64,000 nt of DNA from Bacteroidales bacterium (GTDB lineage: Bacteria; Bacteroidota; Bacteroidia; Bacteroidales; F082): assembly GCA_015493525.1 (NCBI GenBank), contig WGCY01000047.1, positions 19,233 to 83,232 of the forward strand. Direction: 5' to 3'. Below the pieces are notes generated by a model that was not told where the DNA came from, searched no databases, and was given only the letters and a program-made list of their open reading frames with translations. The translations under genes were made by a program, and so were the position numbers. Shown in pieces: positions 44,265-53,439 of this stretch (positions within the stretch are counted from its first letter, which is position 1; each line of letters starts with the position of its first letter).

Positions 44265-46454
44265 TTACTTGATAAACAACAGCTCACGGTACTTTGGCAG
44301 CGGCCACAGGTTATCATCAACGAGCAGTTCCAGTTTGTCCACATGTCCGCGGATAACATCAAAACAGGGAAGTACCGTATCGCGATAAGCAACTGCCTTT
44401 TGTGCATAATCGGCAATAACATTGGCTTTTTTCCGCGCTTCAACCATTTCGACGACCCCTTCTTTGATACTGGATACATGTTCGGAAATTTCCTTGATGG
44501 TATTCAACTGGTTTCGCGAGAGCTGTACATACGTCTTGGAATCCAGCACCTCCTGCAGGCCTTTGGCATTTTCAATGAGCCGGTTTTGGTACTGAATGGC
44601 CGTAGGCAAAATATGGTTGACGGCCAGGTCGCCCAGTACGCGGGCTTCAATCTGGATTTTCTTAATATATTTCTCCAGTTTTATTTCATAACGGGCCAGC
44701 AACTCGGTACGGGTCATCACGTTGTGTTTTTCAAACAGGCCGATACTTTTCTTCGAAATAAAAGCCGGCAAAGCATCCGGCGTGTTACGGTTGTTGGACA
44801 GCCCTCTTTTCTCCGCTTCTTTCAACCATTCGGCACTGTATGAGTTACCCTCAAAACGAATATTTTTGGAAGCTTTGATGTATCTTTTTACCACATTAAA
44901 AATAGCGGCATCTTTGGGGAGCCCGTTTTCTATTTCATTCGATACTTCCTGTTCAAATTTATTCATTTGTTCTGCCACAATGGTATTCAGCACAAACATG
45001 GGCTTTGCCGTATTGGCAGTAGAGCCGACGGCCCGGAACTCAAATTTGTTTCCCGTAAAGGCAAAAGGGGATGTACGGTTTCGGTCGGTATTGTCCAATA
45101 AAATTTCAGGTATCTTGGGAATATTTTTAATCACATGCCGTCCGTTATGCCCGTTAATCTCTTTTAAAACAGGCATCCGTTCAATTTCATCCAATATTTC
45201 GGTAATTTGTTTTCCCAGGAAAACAGAGATAACTGCCGGGGGAGCTTCGTTGGCACCAAGGCGAAGGTCGTTTCCTTCCGATGCCACGCTGGCCCTGAGC
45301 AGTTCTTCGTAGTCATGTATGGCCATTAAAATATTGGCAAGGACCGTAACAAACCGAAAATTATCTTTTGATGTCCTCCCGGGAGAAAGCAGGTTTACAC
45401 CAGTATTGGTAGCGAGAGACCAGTTGTTGTGTTTTCCCGAACCGTTTATCCCGGCATAAGGTTTTTCATGCAAAAGCACTTTGAAATGGTGCTTGCGAGC
45501 CACTTTTTCCAACATGTGCATGAGAAGCTGGTTATGGTCAACGGCAACATTTACCTCTTCAAACATAGGGGCACACTCAAACTGGCTTGGAGCTACTTCG
45601 TTGTGCCTTGTTTTCAAAGGGATCCCCAATTTATGCACTTCTATCTCAAGGTCTTGCATAAAGGCAAGTGCGCGGTCGTTTATGGTCCCGAAATAATGGT
45701 CGGAAAGCTGCTGGTCTTTGGCCGAAGCATGCCCGAAAACGGTTTTTCCTGTCAGTACCAGGTCAGGACGGGCAGCATACAAAGCTTCATCTACCAGAAA
45801 ATATTCCTGTTCCCATCCCAGTGTGGGATAAACCTTGGTAACATTTTTATCGAAATAGCGGCAAATCTTTGAGGCAATGCTGTCAAGTGCCGCCACCGAC
45901 TTCAAAAGCGGCGTTTTGTAGTCGAGCGATTCGCCCGTGTAGGAGATAAAAATGGTAGGGATACACAACGTATTGTCCAGGATAAATGCCGGGGAAGTGG
46001 GATCCCAGGCGGTATAGCCACGGGCTTCAAAAGTAGAGCGGATACCGCCACTGGGAAAGCTGGAGGCATCCGGCTCCTGCTGAACGAGTTCATTGCCCTG
46101 AAAATGTTCCAGTGCCAAGCCGTTGGAAAGCGGATTGATAAATGCATCGTGTTTCTCGGCGGTGGAGCCTGTCAACGGGTGAAACCAGTGTGTGTAATGC
46201 GTAGCCCCTTTGCTGATAGCCCAGGCTTTCATGGCAGAAGCCACCTGGTCAACCGCCTTGCGGTCAATGCTCTCGCCCATTTCAACAGCCTCCATGACAG
46301 CACGAAAAGCTGCTTCCGTCAAATACTCGTGCATAACAGACTGGTTGAAGGTCATGGAGCCGAAATAGTCGGACACTTTGTTAGAAGGATACTTTACCTG
46401 CTCAACTTTTCGGCCAAGGGTTTTTTCCAGCGCAATAAATCTAAATGTTGCCAT
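44265..46454 (-). CDS. glnN: Glutamine synthetase type III
   Basis: 729 aa, the usual size of the large GSIII form of Bacteroidota. Recognisable blocks are ATHYTHWFHPLTGSTAEKHDAF, FPSGGIRSTFEARGYTAWDP, GWEQEYFLVD, KHNNWSLATNTGVNLLSPG and NRTSPFAFTGNKFEFRAVGS. It makes glutamine from glutamate, ammonia and ATP. It is the last gene of a minus-strand operon after a sodium:solute symporter, overlapping that gene by 14 bp, which suggests translational coupling. No nitrogen-control site is recognised. Confidence 0.97.
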   Translation of the reverse strand: MATFRFIALEKTLGRKVEQVKYPSNKVSDYFGSMTFNQSVMHEYLTEAAFRAVMEAVEMGESIDRKAVDQVASAMKAWAISKGATHYTHWFHPLTGSTAEKHDAFINPLSNGLALEHFQGNELVQQEPDASSFPSGGIRSTFEARGYTAWDPTSPAFILDNTLCIPTIFISYTGESLDYKTPLLKSVAALDSIASKICRYFDKNVTKVYPTLGWEQEYFLVDEALYAARPDLVLTGKTVFGHASAKDQQLSDHYFGTINDRALAFMQDLEIEVHKLGIPLKTRHNEVAPSQFECAPMFEEVNVAVDHNQLLMHMLEKVARKHHFKVLLHEKPYAGINGSGKHNNWSLATNTGVNLLSPGRTSKDNFRFVTVLANILMAIHDYEELLRASVASEGNDLRLGANEAPPAVISVFLGKQITEILDEIERMPVLKEINGHNGRHVIKNIPKIPEILLDNTDRNRTSPFAFTGNKFEFRAVGSTANTAKPMFVLNTIVAEQMNKFEQEVSNEIENGLPKDAAIFNVVKRYIKASKNIRFEGNSYSAEWLKEAEKRGLSNNRNTPDALPAFISKKSIGLFEKHNVMTRTELLARYEIKLEKYIKKIQIEARVLGDLAVNHILPTAIQYQNRLIENAKGLQEVLDSKTYVQLSRNQLNTIKEISEHVSSIKEGVVEMVEARKKANVIADYAQKAVAYRDTVLPCFDVIRGHVDKLELLVDDNLWPLPKYRELLFIK

Positions 46455-47913
46455 AATTTTTTGTTTTTAATGGTGTTTTAATGATGTACAGCCCTATAAA
46501 TGTAATCAGTCCATTAATCAACAAAATTTCAAACCCGGTTTGGTATCCCGAAAAAATAAATTCGAGAAATCTGCTCAATCCATATCCAATGACGGGAGAA
46601 AGAACGGCGACCACCGGAACCCATTTGTCTTTTACCGGGATATGTGTAAAAAGTCCGAAACCAAACAATCCCAGCAGGGGCCCGTATGTATATCCTGCAA
46701 AAGTAAACAACTGGGCTATGATAGCCTGGTTATTAATCAACTTAAACAAAATAATGACAAAGATAATGATTAACATCATGAGGAAATGCAGCTTTTCCCT
46801 TTTTTTCCTCAAAATATTCTGGTCATCGGCATAACGCTTGTCCAGTTCCAGTATATCAATCGTTAGCGTAGTGGTCAGGGCGGTGAGGGCACTGTCGGCA
46901 TTTGAGTAGGCCGCGGCGATTAAACCGATGGTAAAAACCAATCCGCCGGCCATTCCAAGGTAGTCGAAAGCAATTTTCGGTAAGAGATGATCTGTCAGCC
47001 CGGAAGTATCGAGATGCAAATGGGCAGCGTAAAAATAGAGCACAGCACCGAGAAAAAGGAAGATCAGGTTGACAGGCACCAAAACCAAACTCAATGTGGT
47101 CATGTTTTTACGGGCATCTTTCAGGTTGCGGCAACTCAGGTTTTTCTGCATCATATCCTGATCAAGCCCGGTCATGGCAATGGTAATAAACATACCGCTG
47201 ATAAATAGTTTTACGAAATTTTGAGAACTTTTAATGTTGGTGACAAGTATTTTTGAATAATCGCTGTGCCAAACTTTCGCCCACATACTACCCACATCGG
47301 TGTGCATTTGGTGTATAATAATCCCCACAATAAGCACCGCCGCCAGCAACATAAAAGTAGTTTGCAGCATATCGGTCCACACGATGGTTTTAATCCCCCC
47401 TTTTAAAGTATACAACTGGATGAGGAACATGAAGAGCACCACCGTAGCCCAAAACGGCACCCCGTAATGGTAAAAAACAAACAACTGCAACACGCTCACC
47501 ACCAGAAACATCCGGAACGAGGCACCGATAATGCGCGACAACAGGAAAAAGGAGGAGCCGGTTTTGTAAGAAGCCCTGCCAAAACGGGTTCCGAGATAGG
47601 TATAAATGGAGGTCAGGTTCAGCTTGTAATACACAGGCAGCAGCACCAGGCTCACCACCGCGTATCCCGCCACATATCCCAGCACCATGACAAAATAGGT
47701 AAAATGCGTTGTCCCCACCCAGCCGGGAACCGAGATAAAAGTAATCCCCGACAGCGAAGCGCCAATCATGCCGTAAGCCACCACAAGCCAGGGCGATCTC
47801 CGGTTACCGATAAAATAACTTTCGTTGTCGGCCTTACGGGAAGTCCTCCACGATACCACAAAGATTAAAAGCGTATAAGCCAAAAAGGCACCCAGAATCA
47901 ATGCAGGACTCAC
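46441..47913 (-). CDS. Sodium:solute symporter (SSF family)
   Basis: 490 aa, about 13 predicted membrane helices. SSF signatures include GMIGASLSGITFISVPGWVG, DQDMMQKNLSCRNLKDARKN and AAYSNADSALTALTTTLTID. It starts at GTG (47913) inside the 4-nt overlap with the gmhB stop (GTGA) and overlaps glnN by 14 bp at its end. The substrate is unknown. A sugar or amino acid would suit the operon but this is only context. A paralogue lies at 49.5-51 kb. Confidence 0.92.
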   Translation of the reverse strand: MSPALILGAFLAYTLLIFVVSWRTSRKADNESYFIGNRRSPWLVVAYGMIGASLSGITFISVPGWVGTTHFTYFVMVLGYVAGYAVVSLVLLPVYYKLNLTSIYTYLGTRFGRASYKTGSSFFLLSRIIGASFRMFLVVSVLQLFVFYHYGVPFWATVVLFMFLIQLYTLKGGIKTIVWTDMLQTTFMLLAAVLIVGIIIHQMHTDVGSMWAKVWHSDYSKILVTNIKSSQNFVKLFISGMFITIAMTGLDQDMMQKNLSCRNLKDARKNMTTLSLVLVPVNLIFLFLGAVLYFYAAHLHLDTSGLTDHLLPKIAFDYLGMAGGLVFTIGLIAAAYSNADSALTALTTTLTIDILELDKRYADDQNILRKKREKLHFLMMLIIIFVIILFKLINNQAIIAQLFTFAGYTYGPLLGLFGFGLFTHIPVKDKWVPVVAVLSPVIGYGLSRFLEFIFSGYQTGFEILLINGLITFIGLYIIKTPLKTKNYGNI

Positions 47914-48467
47914 AACGTATTATTTTTTAATAAAATAGCGAAAGAAGCAAGATCAGCAATTTTAAAATCAACCGGGTCCCCGGAAACATTCTCCTTTCCA
48001 ACCAACACGGTGAACATGCCGGCTTGTTTTCCAAAATCCATGTCACTTTTGGCATCGCCAACCATAATACTTTTCTGAAAATCTATTTCGGGAAACCGCT
48101 TCCGGGCTTCCAAAGCAAGAAAAGGAGAAGGTTTCCGGCAATTAGCAGGCTCTGGGGCCAAATCAGGACAATAAAAAACGGCATCAATCCTGCCGCCTGC
48201 CTGCGCTACTTTGGTAAGCATTTTGCGATGCACGGCTTCCAGTTGTTTTTCAGTCATGAACCCTTTTCCGATTCCCTGTTGGTTAGTCACCACGATAATT
48301 CTGCCAAAAACAGAACTAAAAAAAGCGAGGCTTTCCGGGACACCGGGCAATAATTCAAAGGCATCCGGATGTTGCACGTAACCGCCAACTATCCGTTGGT
48401 TGATGACACCATCGCGATCCAGAAACAAAGTCCAGTTTTTGTCAATATTTTTCAGGAAAGCCGTCAT
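47910..48467 (-). CDS. gmhB: HAD-IIIA phosphatase, D,D-heptose 1,7-bisphosphate phosphatase-like
   Basis: 185 aa. Catalytic FLDRDGVINQR (Asp-x-Asp at 17-19), then VVTNQQGIGKG and a third motif MVGDAKSDMDFG. It removes the 7-phosphate of heptose bisphosphate on the way to ADP-heptose for LPS. The zinc-binding CxHx...CxC loop of classical GmhB is reduced: only YCPDLAPEPANCRKP with two cysteines remains, so the metal site is incomplete. It lies 3 bp after gmhA, which strongly supports the heptose role, and 4 bp overlap links it to the symporter. Confidence 0.85.
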   Translation of the reverse strand: MTAFLKNIDKNWTLFLDRDGVINQRIVGGYVQHPDAFELLPGVPESLAFFSSVFGRIIVVTNQQGIGKGFMTEKQLEAVHRKMLTKVAQAGGRIDAVFYCPDLAPEPANCRKPSPFLALEARKRFPEIDFQKSIMVGDAKSDMDFGKQAGMFTVLVGKENVSGDPVDFKIADLASFAILLKNNTL

Positions 48468-48470
48468 AAA

Positions 48471-49046
48471 TTACCGGGGAAACAGGGTGGTTTCTATTTT
48501 TTCGCAAATGGCATGACCAATGAGAATGTGCATCTCCTGAATGCGGGCGGTATTCTCTGACGGAACGTGAATACAAAGTTCACAAAGTTTAGCTAGCTCA
48601 CCTCCCTTTTTTCCTGTCAAACCGATGGTTATCATCTGTTGTTTTTTGGCCTGTTCCACCGCTTTCACCACGTTGGCCGAATTGCCGGAAGTGCTCAGGG
48701 CCACCAGCACATCGCCCCGGCGACCTACTGCTTCCACCATGCGGATGTAAACTTCATCATAGCCGTAATCGTTGGCTACCGCCGTGAGGAAAGAGGAGTT
48801 CACATGCAGTGCTTCGGCGTAAAGCGGTTTACGGTCATATTGAAACCTGCCGGAAAGCTCGGCGGCCAGATGCTGGGCATCGGCAGCACTGCCACCGTTC
48901 CCACAAAACAATATCTTACCACCCTGTTCCAGTGATTCAATACAGTATTCCGCGGCACTCTTTACCAACATCATTTGTTCAGCATCATCTAAAAATGCCT
49001 CTTTTACGCTGATACTCTCTTTAATAGCCTTAATTACAATCTCCAT
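48471..49046 (-). CDS. gmhA: Phosphoheptose isomerase
   Basis: 191 aa from the ATG at 49046 (MEIVIKAIKESISVKEAF); the track start 47 codons upstream is rejected because it reads through the promoter. SIS domain with ILFCGNGGSAADAQHLAAEL, ALSTSGNSANVV and the closing EMHILIGHAICEKIE. It converts sedoheptulose 7-phosphate to D-glycero-D-manno-heptose 7-phosphate, the first step to ADP-heptose. DiaA-like SIS proteins are an alternative, but the gmhB neighbour supports GmhA. Confidence 0.93.
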   Translation of the reverse strand: MEIVIKAIKESISVKEAFLDDAEQMMLVKSAAEYCIESLEQGGKILFCGNGGSAADAQHLAAELSGRFQYDRKPLYAEALHVNSSFLTAVANDYGYDEVYIRMVEAVGRRGDVLVALSTSGNSANVVKAVEQAKKQQMITIGLTGKKGGELAKLCELCIHVPSENTARIQEMHILIGHAICEKIETTLFPR

Positions 49047-49067
49047 AATGACAAAGTTTTGGACATG

Positions 49068-49075
49068 CAAGTATA
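49068..49075 (-). promoter_or_regulatory. -7 promoter box of the gmhA operon
   Basis: TATACTTG on the minus strand is one mismatch from TAnnTTTG and lies 21 nt before the gmhA ATG. It favours that start over the longer ORF. Confidence 0.45.
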
Positions 49076-49189
49076 GGAAAAAGATAGCAGTTGCCTGAAA
49101 ACAGCGGATATCATTTTTGATGAAATGAGGAAAACCAACAAAAAATCCGGTAAACGGCTGAAATTTCGCCACAAGGGACCTTACCACGA

Positions 49190-49258
49190 TAGAACACGCT
49201 TTATTACCACGAAGGGATACGAAGGATTTTCACGAAGGGGCACAAGGTAAATCTTTCT
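49190..49258. repeat. Third short copy of the ACCACGAAGG degenerate repeat
   Basis: ATTACCACGAAGGGATACGA, TTTTCACGAAGGGGCACAAG: the same degenerate repeat type that brackets the nuclease-like gene at 38.8 and 40.1 kb, here between gmhA and the tRNA. Confidence 0.55.
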
Positions 49259-49299
49259 CAAAAAGAGAAACCCCATATCTTTCAAGAAGATACAGGGTT
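49259..49299 (-). terminator. Terminator of tRNA-Gly
   Basis: On the minus strand a 13-pair hairpin AACCCTGTATCTT / AAGATATGGGGTT with loop CTTGA, followed by TCTCTTTTT. It begins 19 nt after the tRNA. Confidence 0.7.
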
Positions 49300-49317
49300 G
49301 TCTGTTTTACATTGGAG

Positions 49318-49390
49318 AGCGGCAAATGGGGCTCGAACCCACGACCCTCAGCTTGGGAAGCTGATGCTCTACCAACTGAGCTACTGCCGC
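49318..49390 (-). tRNA. tRNA-Gly (anticodon CCC)
   Basis: The minus strand folds as a complete tRNA: acceptor GCGGCAG / TTGCCGC, D-arm GCTCAGTTGGTAGAGC, anticodon arm TCAGC-TTCCCAA-GCTGA giving anticodon CCC, T-arm GTGGGTTCGAGCCCC. CCA is not encoded. It reads GGG glycine codons. Confidence 0.95.
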
Positions 49391-49400
49391 AATGTGGCTG

Positions 49401-49408
49401 CAAAAATA
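49401..49408 (-). promoter_or_regulatory. -7 promoter box of tRNA-Gly
   Basis: TATTTTTG on the minus strand matches TAnnTTTG, 10 nt before the tRNA 5' end. Confidence 0.55.
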
Positions 49409-49523
49409 AAAAGTTTTGTGGTAAAAAAACCATCTTTATTTTTTTAAATCCGCTTTTCTCATAATGCCGTATAAACACATATCGAACTTGAACGCCTTTT
49501 TGAATTACAATGGGTATAACAGC

Positions 49524-50984
49524 CTACTGTAAAAGCGCGCCTTTCCTGCTGGTATGATGGCTGATGAGCCACAGGCCGACGTAAGTAATGAATGCATTTA
49601 ACCATAATAATTCGAACCCAAACTTATATCCGTCAAACCAGGCAACCGAATAAATATTTATGATATAAGTGATTAAAGGCGATACCAAACCGATAAGCGG
49701 AACATAACGGTCTTTTATCTGTCGTTTGGTAATGATACCAAATGCAAACAGTCCGAGCAGCGGCCCGTAAGTATAACCGGCTACCTGGAAGACGGCCATT
49801 ACTACACTTTCGTTGCTGACAGCCCTGAAAAAGATAATGACCAAAAAGAGTAAAAACGAGAACCCGATATGGACCATGAACCGGGTCTTCTTTTCGTTGG
49901 GGGCATCTGCTTTAATGTTTAGAAAATCAATACAAAAAGAGGTGGTTAACGCGGTCAGGGCCGAATCGGCACTGGAATAAGCTGCCGAAAGAATACCCAA
50001 CAGAAACAAAACTCCGGCAAAGGTTCCGAAATAGTGCATGGCCAAAATCGGGAATAAATCGTCCGTTCTTTCAGGAAGCTGAATCCCCTTTTGTGAAGCA
50101 TAAAAATAAAGCAAAACACCCAGGCTTAGAAAAAGCAGGTTGGCAATGATAAAAGCAAAACTAAACCAGAACACATTCTTTTGTGCTTCTTTCCGTGTTT
50201 TACAGGTCAGGTTTTTCTGCATCATATTCTGATCCAGCCCGTTCATGGCAAGAACAATTCCCAACCCTGCAATAAACTGTTTGAAAAAGTTAGTTTTTGA
50301 TTTCCAGTCCCAGTCAAATATCCTGCTGTGTGGAGAATGATGAATAACGGACGCCATATCACTAATATTCATGTTGAGCTGGCTCAAAATCACCCAGATA
50401 GTGATGATTACCGATCCCAGAATAAAAATAGTTTGTAAAGAGTCAGTCCAGACTACCGTTTTAATACCGGCACTGTGCGTGTATAACCAAATAAAGAATA
50501 AAGTAAGCAAAACAGTCACCCAAAAGGGAACTCCCAGCGAATTAAAAATAGCCAGCTGAAGTACTCCGGCAGCCAGATAAAGTCGGAAAGAAGCACCGAT
50601 GGTCTGTGAAACCAGGAAGAAAAAGGCTCCTGTTTTATACGAACGCACGCCAAACCTTTGGTCGAGATAGGTATAGATGGAAACCAATTTTAGCCGGTAA
50701 TAAATGGGGATGAGCACCAGTGCCACCACCCAATAGCCTAAAAAATTACCAAAAAGAAACTCAAGGTAAGTCCAGGCTGAATGGCCCACTTCGCCCGGAA
50801 CAGAAATAAAAGTTACCCCCGATATGGTGGAACCAATCATGCCAAAAGCAACCAGATACCACGGAGAGCGTCTGTTTCCTGTAAAAAAAGTTTCGCTGTT
50901 TGCCCCACGCGACGTAAAATAAGATACGCCCAGGAGCATCCCAAAAAATAAAACAATGACGATGAAAACCAGTGTTGTACTCAT
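49524..50984 (-). CDS. Sodium:solute symporter (SSF family), second copy
   Basis: 486 aa with about 13 membrane helices. It shares the SSF blocks of the 46.4 kb paralogue almost in register (GMIGSTISGVTFISVPGEVG, DQNMMQKNLTCKTRKEAQKN, AAYSSADSALTALTTSFCID), so the two are close relatives separated by three genes. Substrate unknown. It is not in an operon with an enzyme that could hint at one. Confidence 0.92.
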   Translation of the reverse strand: MSTTLVFIVIVLFFGMLLGVSYFTSRGANSETFFTGNRRSPWYLVAFGMIGSTISGVTFISVPGEVGHSAWTYLEFLFGNFLGYWVVALVLIPIYYRLKLVSIYTYLDQRFGVRSYKTGAFFFLVSQTIGASFRLYLAAGVLQLAIFNSLGVPFWVTVLLTLFFIWLYTHSAGIKTVVWTDSLQTIFILGSVIITIWVILSQLNMNISDMASVIHHSPHSRIFDWDWKSKTNFFKQFIAGLGIVLAMNGLDQNMMQKNLTCKTRKEAQKNVFWFSFAFIIANLLFLSLGVLLYFYASQKGIQLPERTDDLFPILAMHYFGTFAGVLFLLGILSAAYSSADSALTALTTSFCIDFLNIKADAPNEKKTRFMVHIGFSFLLFLVIIFFRAVSNESVVMAVFQVAGYTYGPLLGLFAFGIITKRQIKDRYVPLIGLVSPLITYIINIYSVAWFDGYKFGFELLWLNAFITYVGLWLISHHTSRKGALLQ

Positions 50985-51299
50985 ATTGATTGAAAGTTCT
51001 ATAATAATAAAGCCGTATCCTGCATTGTAAATCTTTCATGTTTTAGCAATATCTGTTTGTAAACAAAAACAATGAGAACACGGAACGCCACAAAAATAAA
51101 AAGAAAGCAGTACAAAAAATGAAAGCAATAAAAAACCAACAAGTTTTTAATTTATTGTTCATTTTTGTTGACAAAGGAATGGCTAAACGCTGTTATGGAG
51201 AGCCAGCCGATTTAAACCACCTCCTCGCCCTCCTCGCGCAAGTCTTCCCGCCCGGCTTTTGCGGGGGCGAGACTTGGGCGAAGCCAGGGAGAAAATCTG
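50985..51299. repeat. Intergenic region with a REP-like hairpin before the transposase remnant
   Basis: No gene supported here. Near 51234-51280 GCGCAAGTCT pairs with AGACTTGGGC around a GC-rich loop. The same GCGCAAG-CTTG core returns on the other side of the remnant at 51704-51718. ORF 51119-51325 is not credible. Confidence 0.55.
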
Positions 51300-51635
51300 T
51301 TGGAAAACATTATGCGGGATTTTAAAAAATTTACTTCTTCACAATTGATAAAGGCAATAAAAGAAAACCCTCACGAAAGCAGAAAAGAGTGGATGATGGA
51401 GATTTTTAAAACAGAAGGACGAAAAAATCCGAATAATAAAAATTACCAGTTCTGGCGGCAGGATAATCATCCTATTGAACTGACATCAAACAAAATAACG
51501 GATCAAAAACTGGATTATTTGCATAACAATCCGGTTAAGCAGGGATTTGTATTCAGACCGGAAGATTATCCCTGGAGTAGCATGACAAACTATATGGGAG
51601 AAAAAGGATTGATTGATGTTGATATTATTTTGTAA
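51300..51635 (+). pseudogene. Remnant of a REP-associated tyrosine (IS200-like, Y1) transposase
   Basis: 111 codons carrying only the C-terminal part of the family: RDFKKFTSSQLIKAIKENP, ESRKEWMMEIF, NYQFWRQDNHPIEL and the closing LDYLHNNPVKQGFVFRPEDY, PWSSMTNYMGEKG. The N-terminal half, with the HUH metal motif and catalytic Tyr, is missing upstream, so it cannot be active. RAYT proteins are domesticated transposases linked to REP palindromes. Hairpins with a GCGCAAG core flank it on both sides. Confidence 0.8.
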
Positions 51636-51857
51636 CCGGGTTTCGTATATTTAGGTAGTTTTGAGGTGATCATTGGCCCAAGTCAGCCATGCGCATAGCT
51701 TACGCGCAAGACTTGCGCTAGGGGCTTTTAGGTTAGTTACGGCTTTTTAAGAAACTTTAACCTGAACCACACAGAAAAGAAATTACTTTTGATTTTACAA
51801 TTAACCGGATTACCTTTTTCAAAAATTTTGATTCTGTCCGGATAATAACAATAATAA
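51636..51857. repeat. Intergenic region with a REP-like palindrome after the remnant
   Basis: Palindrome GCGCAAGACTTGCGC at 51704-51718, with a weaker partner (CAAGTC ... GCGCA) just before it. No promoter box is clear upstream of the 51858 gene. Confidence 0.6.
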
Positions 51858-53387
51858 ATGAAAAGCCTTTTTATCCTGCTTATCCTTTCATGCTTCAGCT
51901 TCTTATCAGGCTATTCCCAAAATCAGGAAAAAGCCGATACAACTGCTGTAAGCCACCACCTTACAAATGATGAGCTTTCGGGAATTGTCCTGGACTCCGA
52001 TTCAAAAGAGCCGCTTTTATACACCAATATTTATGTTTTGCACAAAAACAGGGGAACCGTTACCAACGAGAATGGCAGGTTCACCCTGGACATATCGGGG
52101 CTAAACGAAAACGACACCCTGCGGTTTCAGTATATCGGCTACAAAGCCGGAAACCTGACCATCGGGATGGCGGACACAATGCCGGCGGTTTATCTAAAAA
52201 AAGAAAGTTACAACCTTCTCGAAACCGTGATTTTCGGCGGCAGCACCCCTGACCCCGTAACCATTGTGAAAAACATTATCCGGTACAAAGACTCGAATTA
52301 CAGAACAGAACCAACCCTTTGGAAGGCCTTCATCCGGGAACGCAATATAACAGACGTTACCCAAATGCATTTCAATTACAAAAAAAGTTCCATTGAAAAC
52401 CTGGACAAGAAAGCCATTGCAGCGATGGAACAAAAATTACCGAAACACAATACGGCTTATACCGACTTCCTCGGCACCCTTTACTTTTCGGGCCATAGCC
52501 AAGACACCCTGAAAATTGCCCCTGTCCGCACCGTGGAACTGAAAGAAAAAAACATGGCCGACCTGAAACAAATAGAGGAGGTATTCGATAACCTGGCAGC
52601 CAACACCTCAAAAAACGAGTACTGGAAAATGAGGAGCGGCATATTTGGGGGTAAGATTGATCTTGGAGAAAACGATTCAACATTAAAAAACGACACCCTG
52701 CGCCGCCATCAATATAAACTTGAATATTACAGAAGGGCCGTCTTCAACGAAATGAAATACCCGTTGTTGAGCGATAAGAAAGATTGGGAGTTTCTGTACA
52801 AAACCGGTAAGTATAAATACACACTGGCAGGCGGCATCCGGGTAAACGGCGAGAATGTTTATATTATTGATTTTGAGCCTGACAATGACGGAATTTTTAA
52901 AGGGAGAATGTTCGTTTCGGCCTCTACTTACGCCCTTATCCGGGTCGACTATGAATATGCACCGGGAAAGGAAGGTACTGATTTCCATATGTTTGGCGTA
53001 GGTTATTCGGAAAATTATTTTTCCGGTTCCATCTACTTTGAGAAAGAAAACGGTACTTACGCTTTGAAATACTTTTCACAAAAAACCGGAATTACAGTTG
53101 ATTTCGACAGAAATATCATCCTTTTGAAGAAGAGAAAGCGGTTCCTTTTTGACAAAACGCTCAAAGAGCTGAAAATCGGTTTAAAATTCGCTGTCAACAG
53201 CGAATCATCTGTTGAAATGCTGGTGCTCAACCGGGAAAAGATACCCCAAAAGGAATTTGACAACTTCGAACAAAAAAAATATATGGACATTACTTATGTC
53301 GATCAGTTTGACGATTCCCTTTGGAAAGGCTATTCCATCATAGCACCCACCCGGCGTATGAAAGAGTATAAAAAACAGGGGCACTGA
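51858..53387 (+). CDS. Exported protein with a carboxypeptidase-regulatory-like domain
   Basis: 509 aa with a signal peptide (MKSLFILLILSCFSFLSGYS). Residues about 40-115 form a CarboxypepD_reg-like domain (GIVLDSDSKEPLLYTNIYV, GTVTNENGRFTLDIS, RFQYIGYK). The long C-terminal part (about 130-509) has alternating beta segments and acidic loops (FLYKTGKYKYTLAGGIRVNG, FVSASTYALIRVDYEY), as in exported Bacteroidota proteins related to DUF5686. It is probably periplasmic or outer-membrane bound; function unknown. Confidence 0.65.
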   Translation: MKSLFILLILSCFSFLSGYSQNQEKADTTAVSHHLTNDELSGIVLDSDSKEPLLYTNIYVLHKNRGTVTNENGRFTLDISGLNENDTLRFQYIGYKAGNLTIGMADTMPAVYLKKESYNLLETVIFGGSTPDPVTIVKNIIRYKDSNYRTEPTLWKAFIRERNITDVTQMHFNYKKSSIENLDKKAIAAMEQKLPKHNTAYTDFLGTLYFSGHSQDTLKIAPVRTVELKEKNMADLKQIEEVFDNLAANTSKNEYWKMRSGIFGGKIDLGENDSTLKNDTLRRHQYKLEYYRRAVFNEMKYPLLSDKKDWEFLYKTGKYKYTLAGGIRVNGENVYIIDFEPDNDGIFKGRMFVSASTYALIRVDYEYAPGKEGTDFHMFGVGYSENYFSGSIYFEKENGTYALKYFSQKTGITVDFDRNIILLKKRKRFLFDKTLKELKIGLKFAVNSESSVEMLVLNREKIPQKEFDNFEQKKYMDITYVDQFDDSLWKGYSIIAPTRRMKEYKKQGH

Positions 53388-53439
53388 CATGCAAATAAAC
53401 GGAAAACGGTTTTTGGAGAAACAAGGGGCTTTCGGATTA

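Noticed and set aside
49230-49478. 82-aa minus ORF across the tRNA
   Set aside because: It overlaps the complete tRNA-Gly and its terminator, and its sequence (SSSVGRASASQAEGRG type) is the usual artefact of translating a tRNA.
51119-51325. 68-aa ORF before the transposase remnant, considered as its missing N-terminal half
   Set aside because: It has no HUH motif or transposase similarity, is in another frame and runs through a REP-like hairpin.
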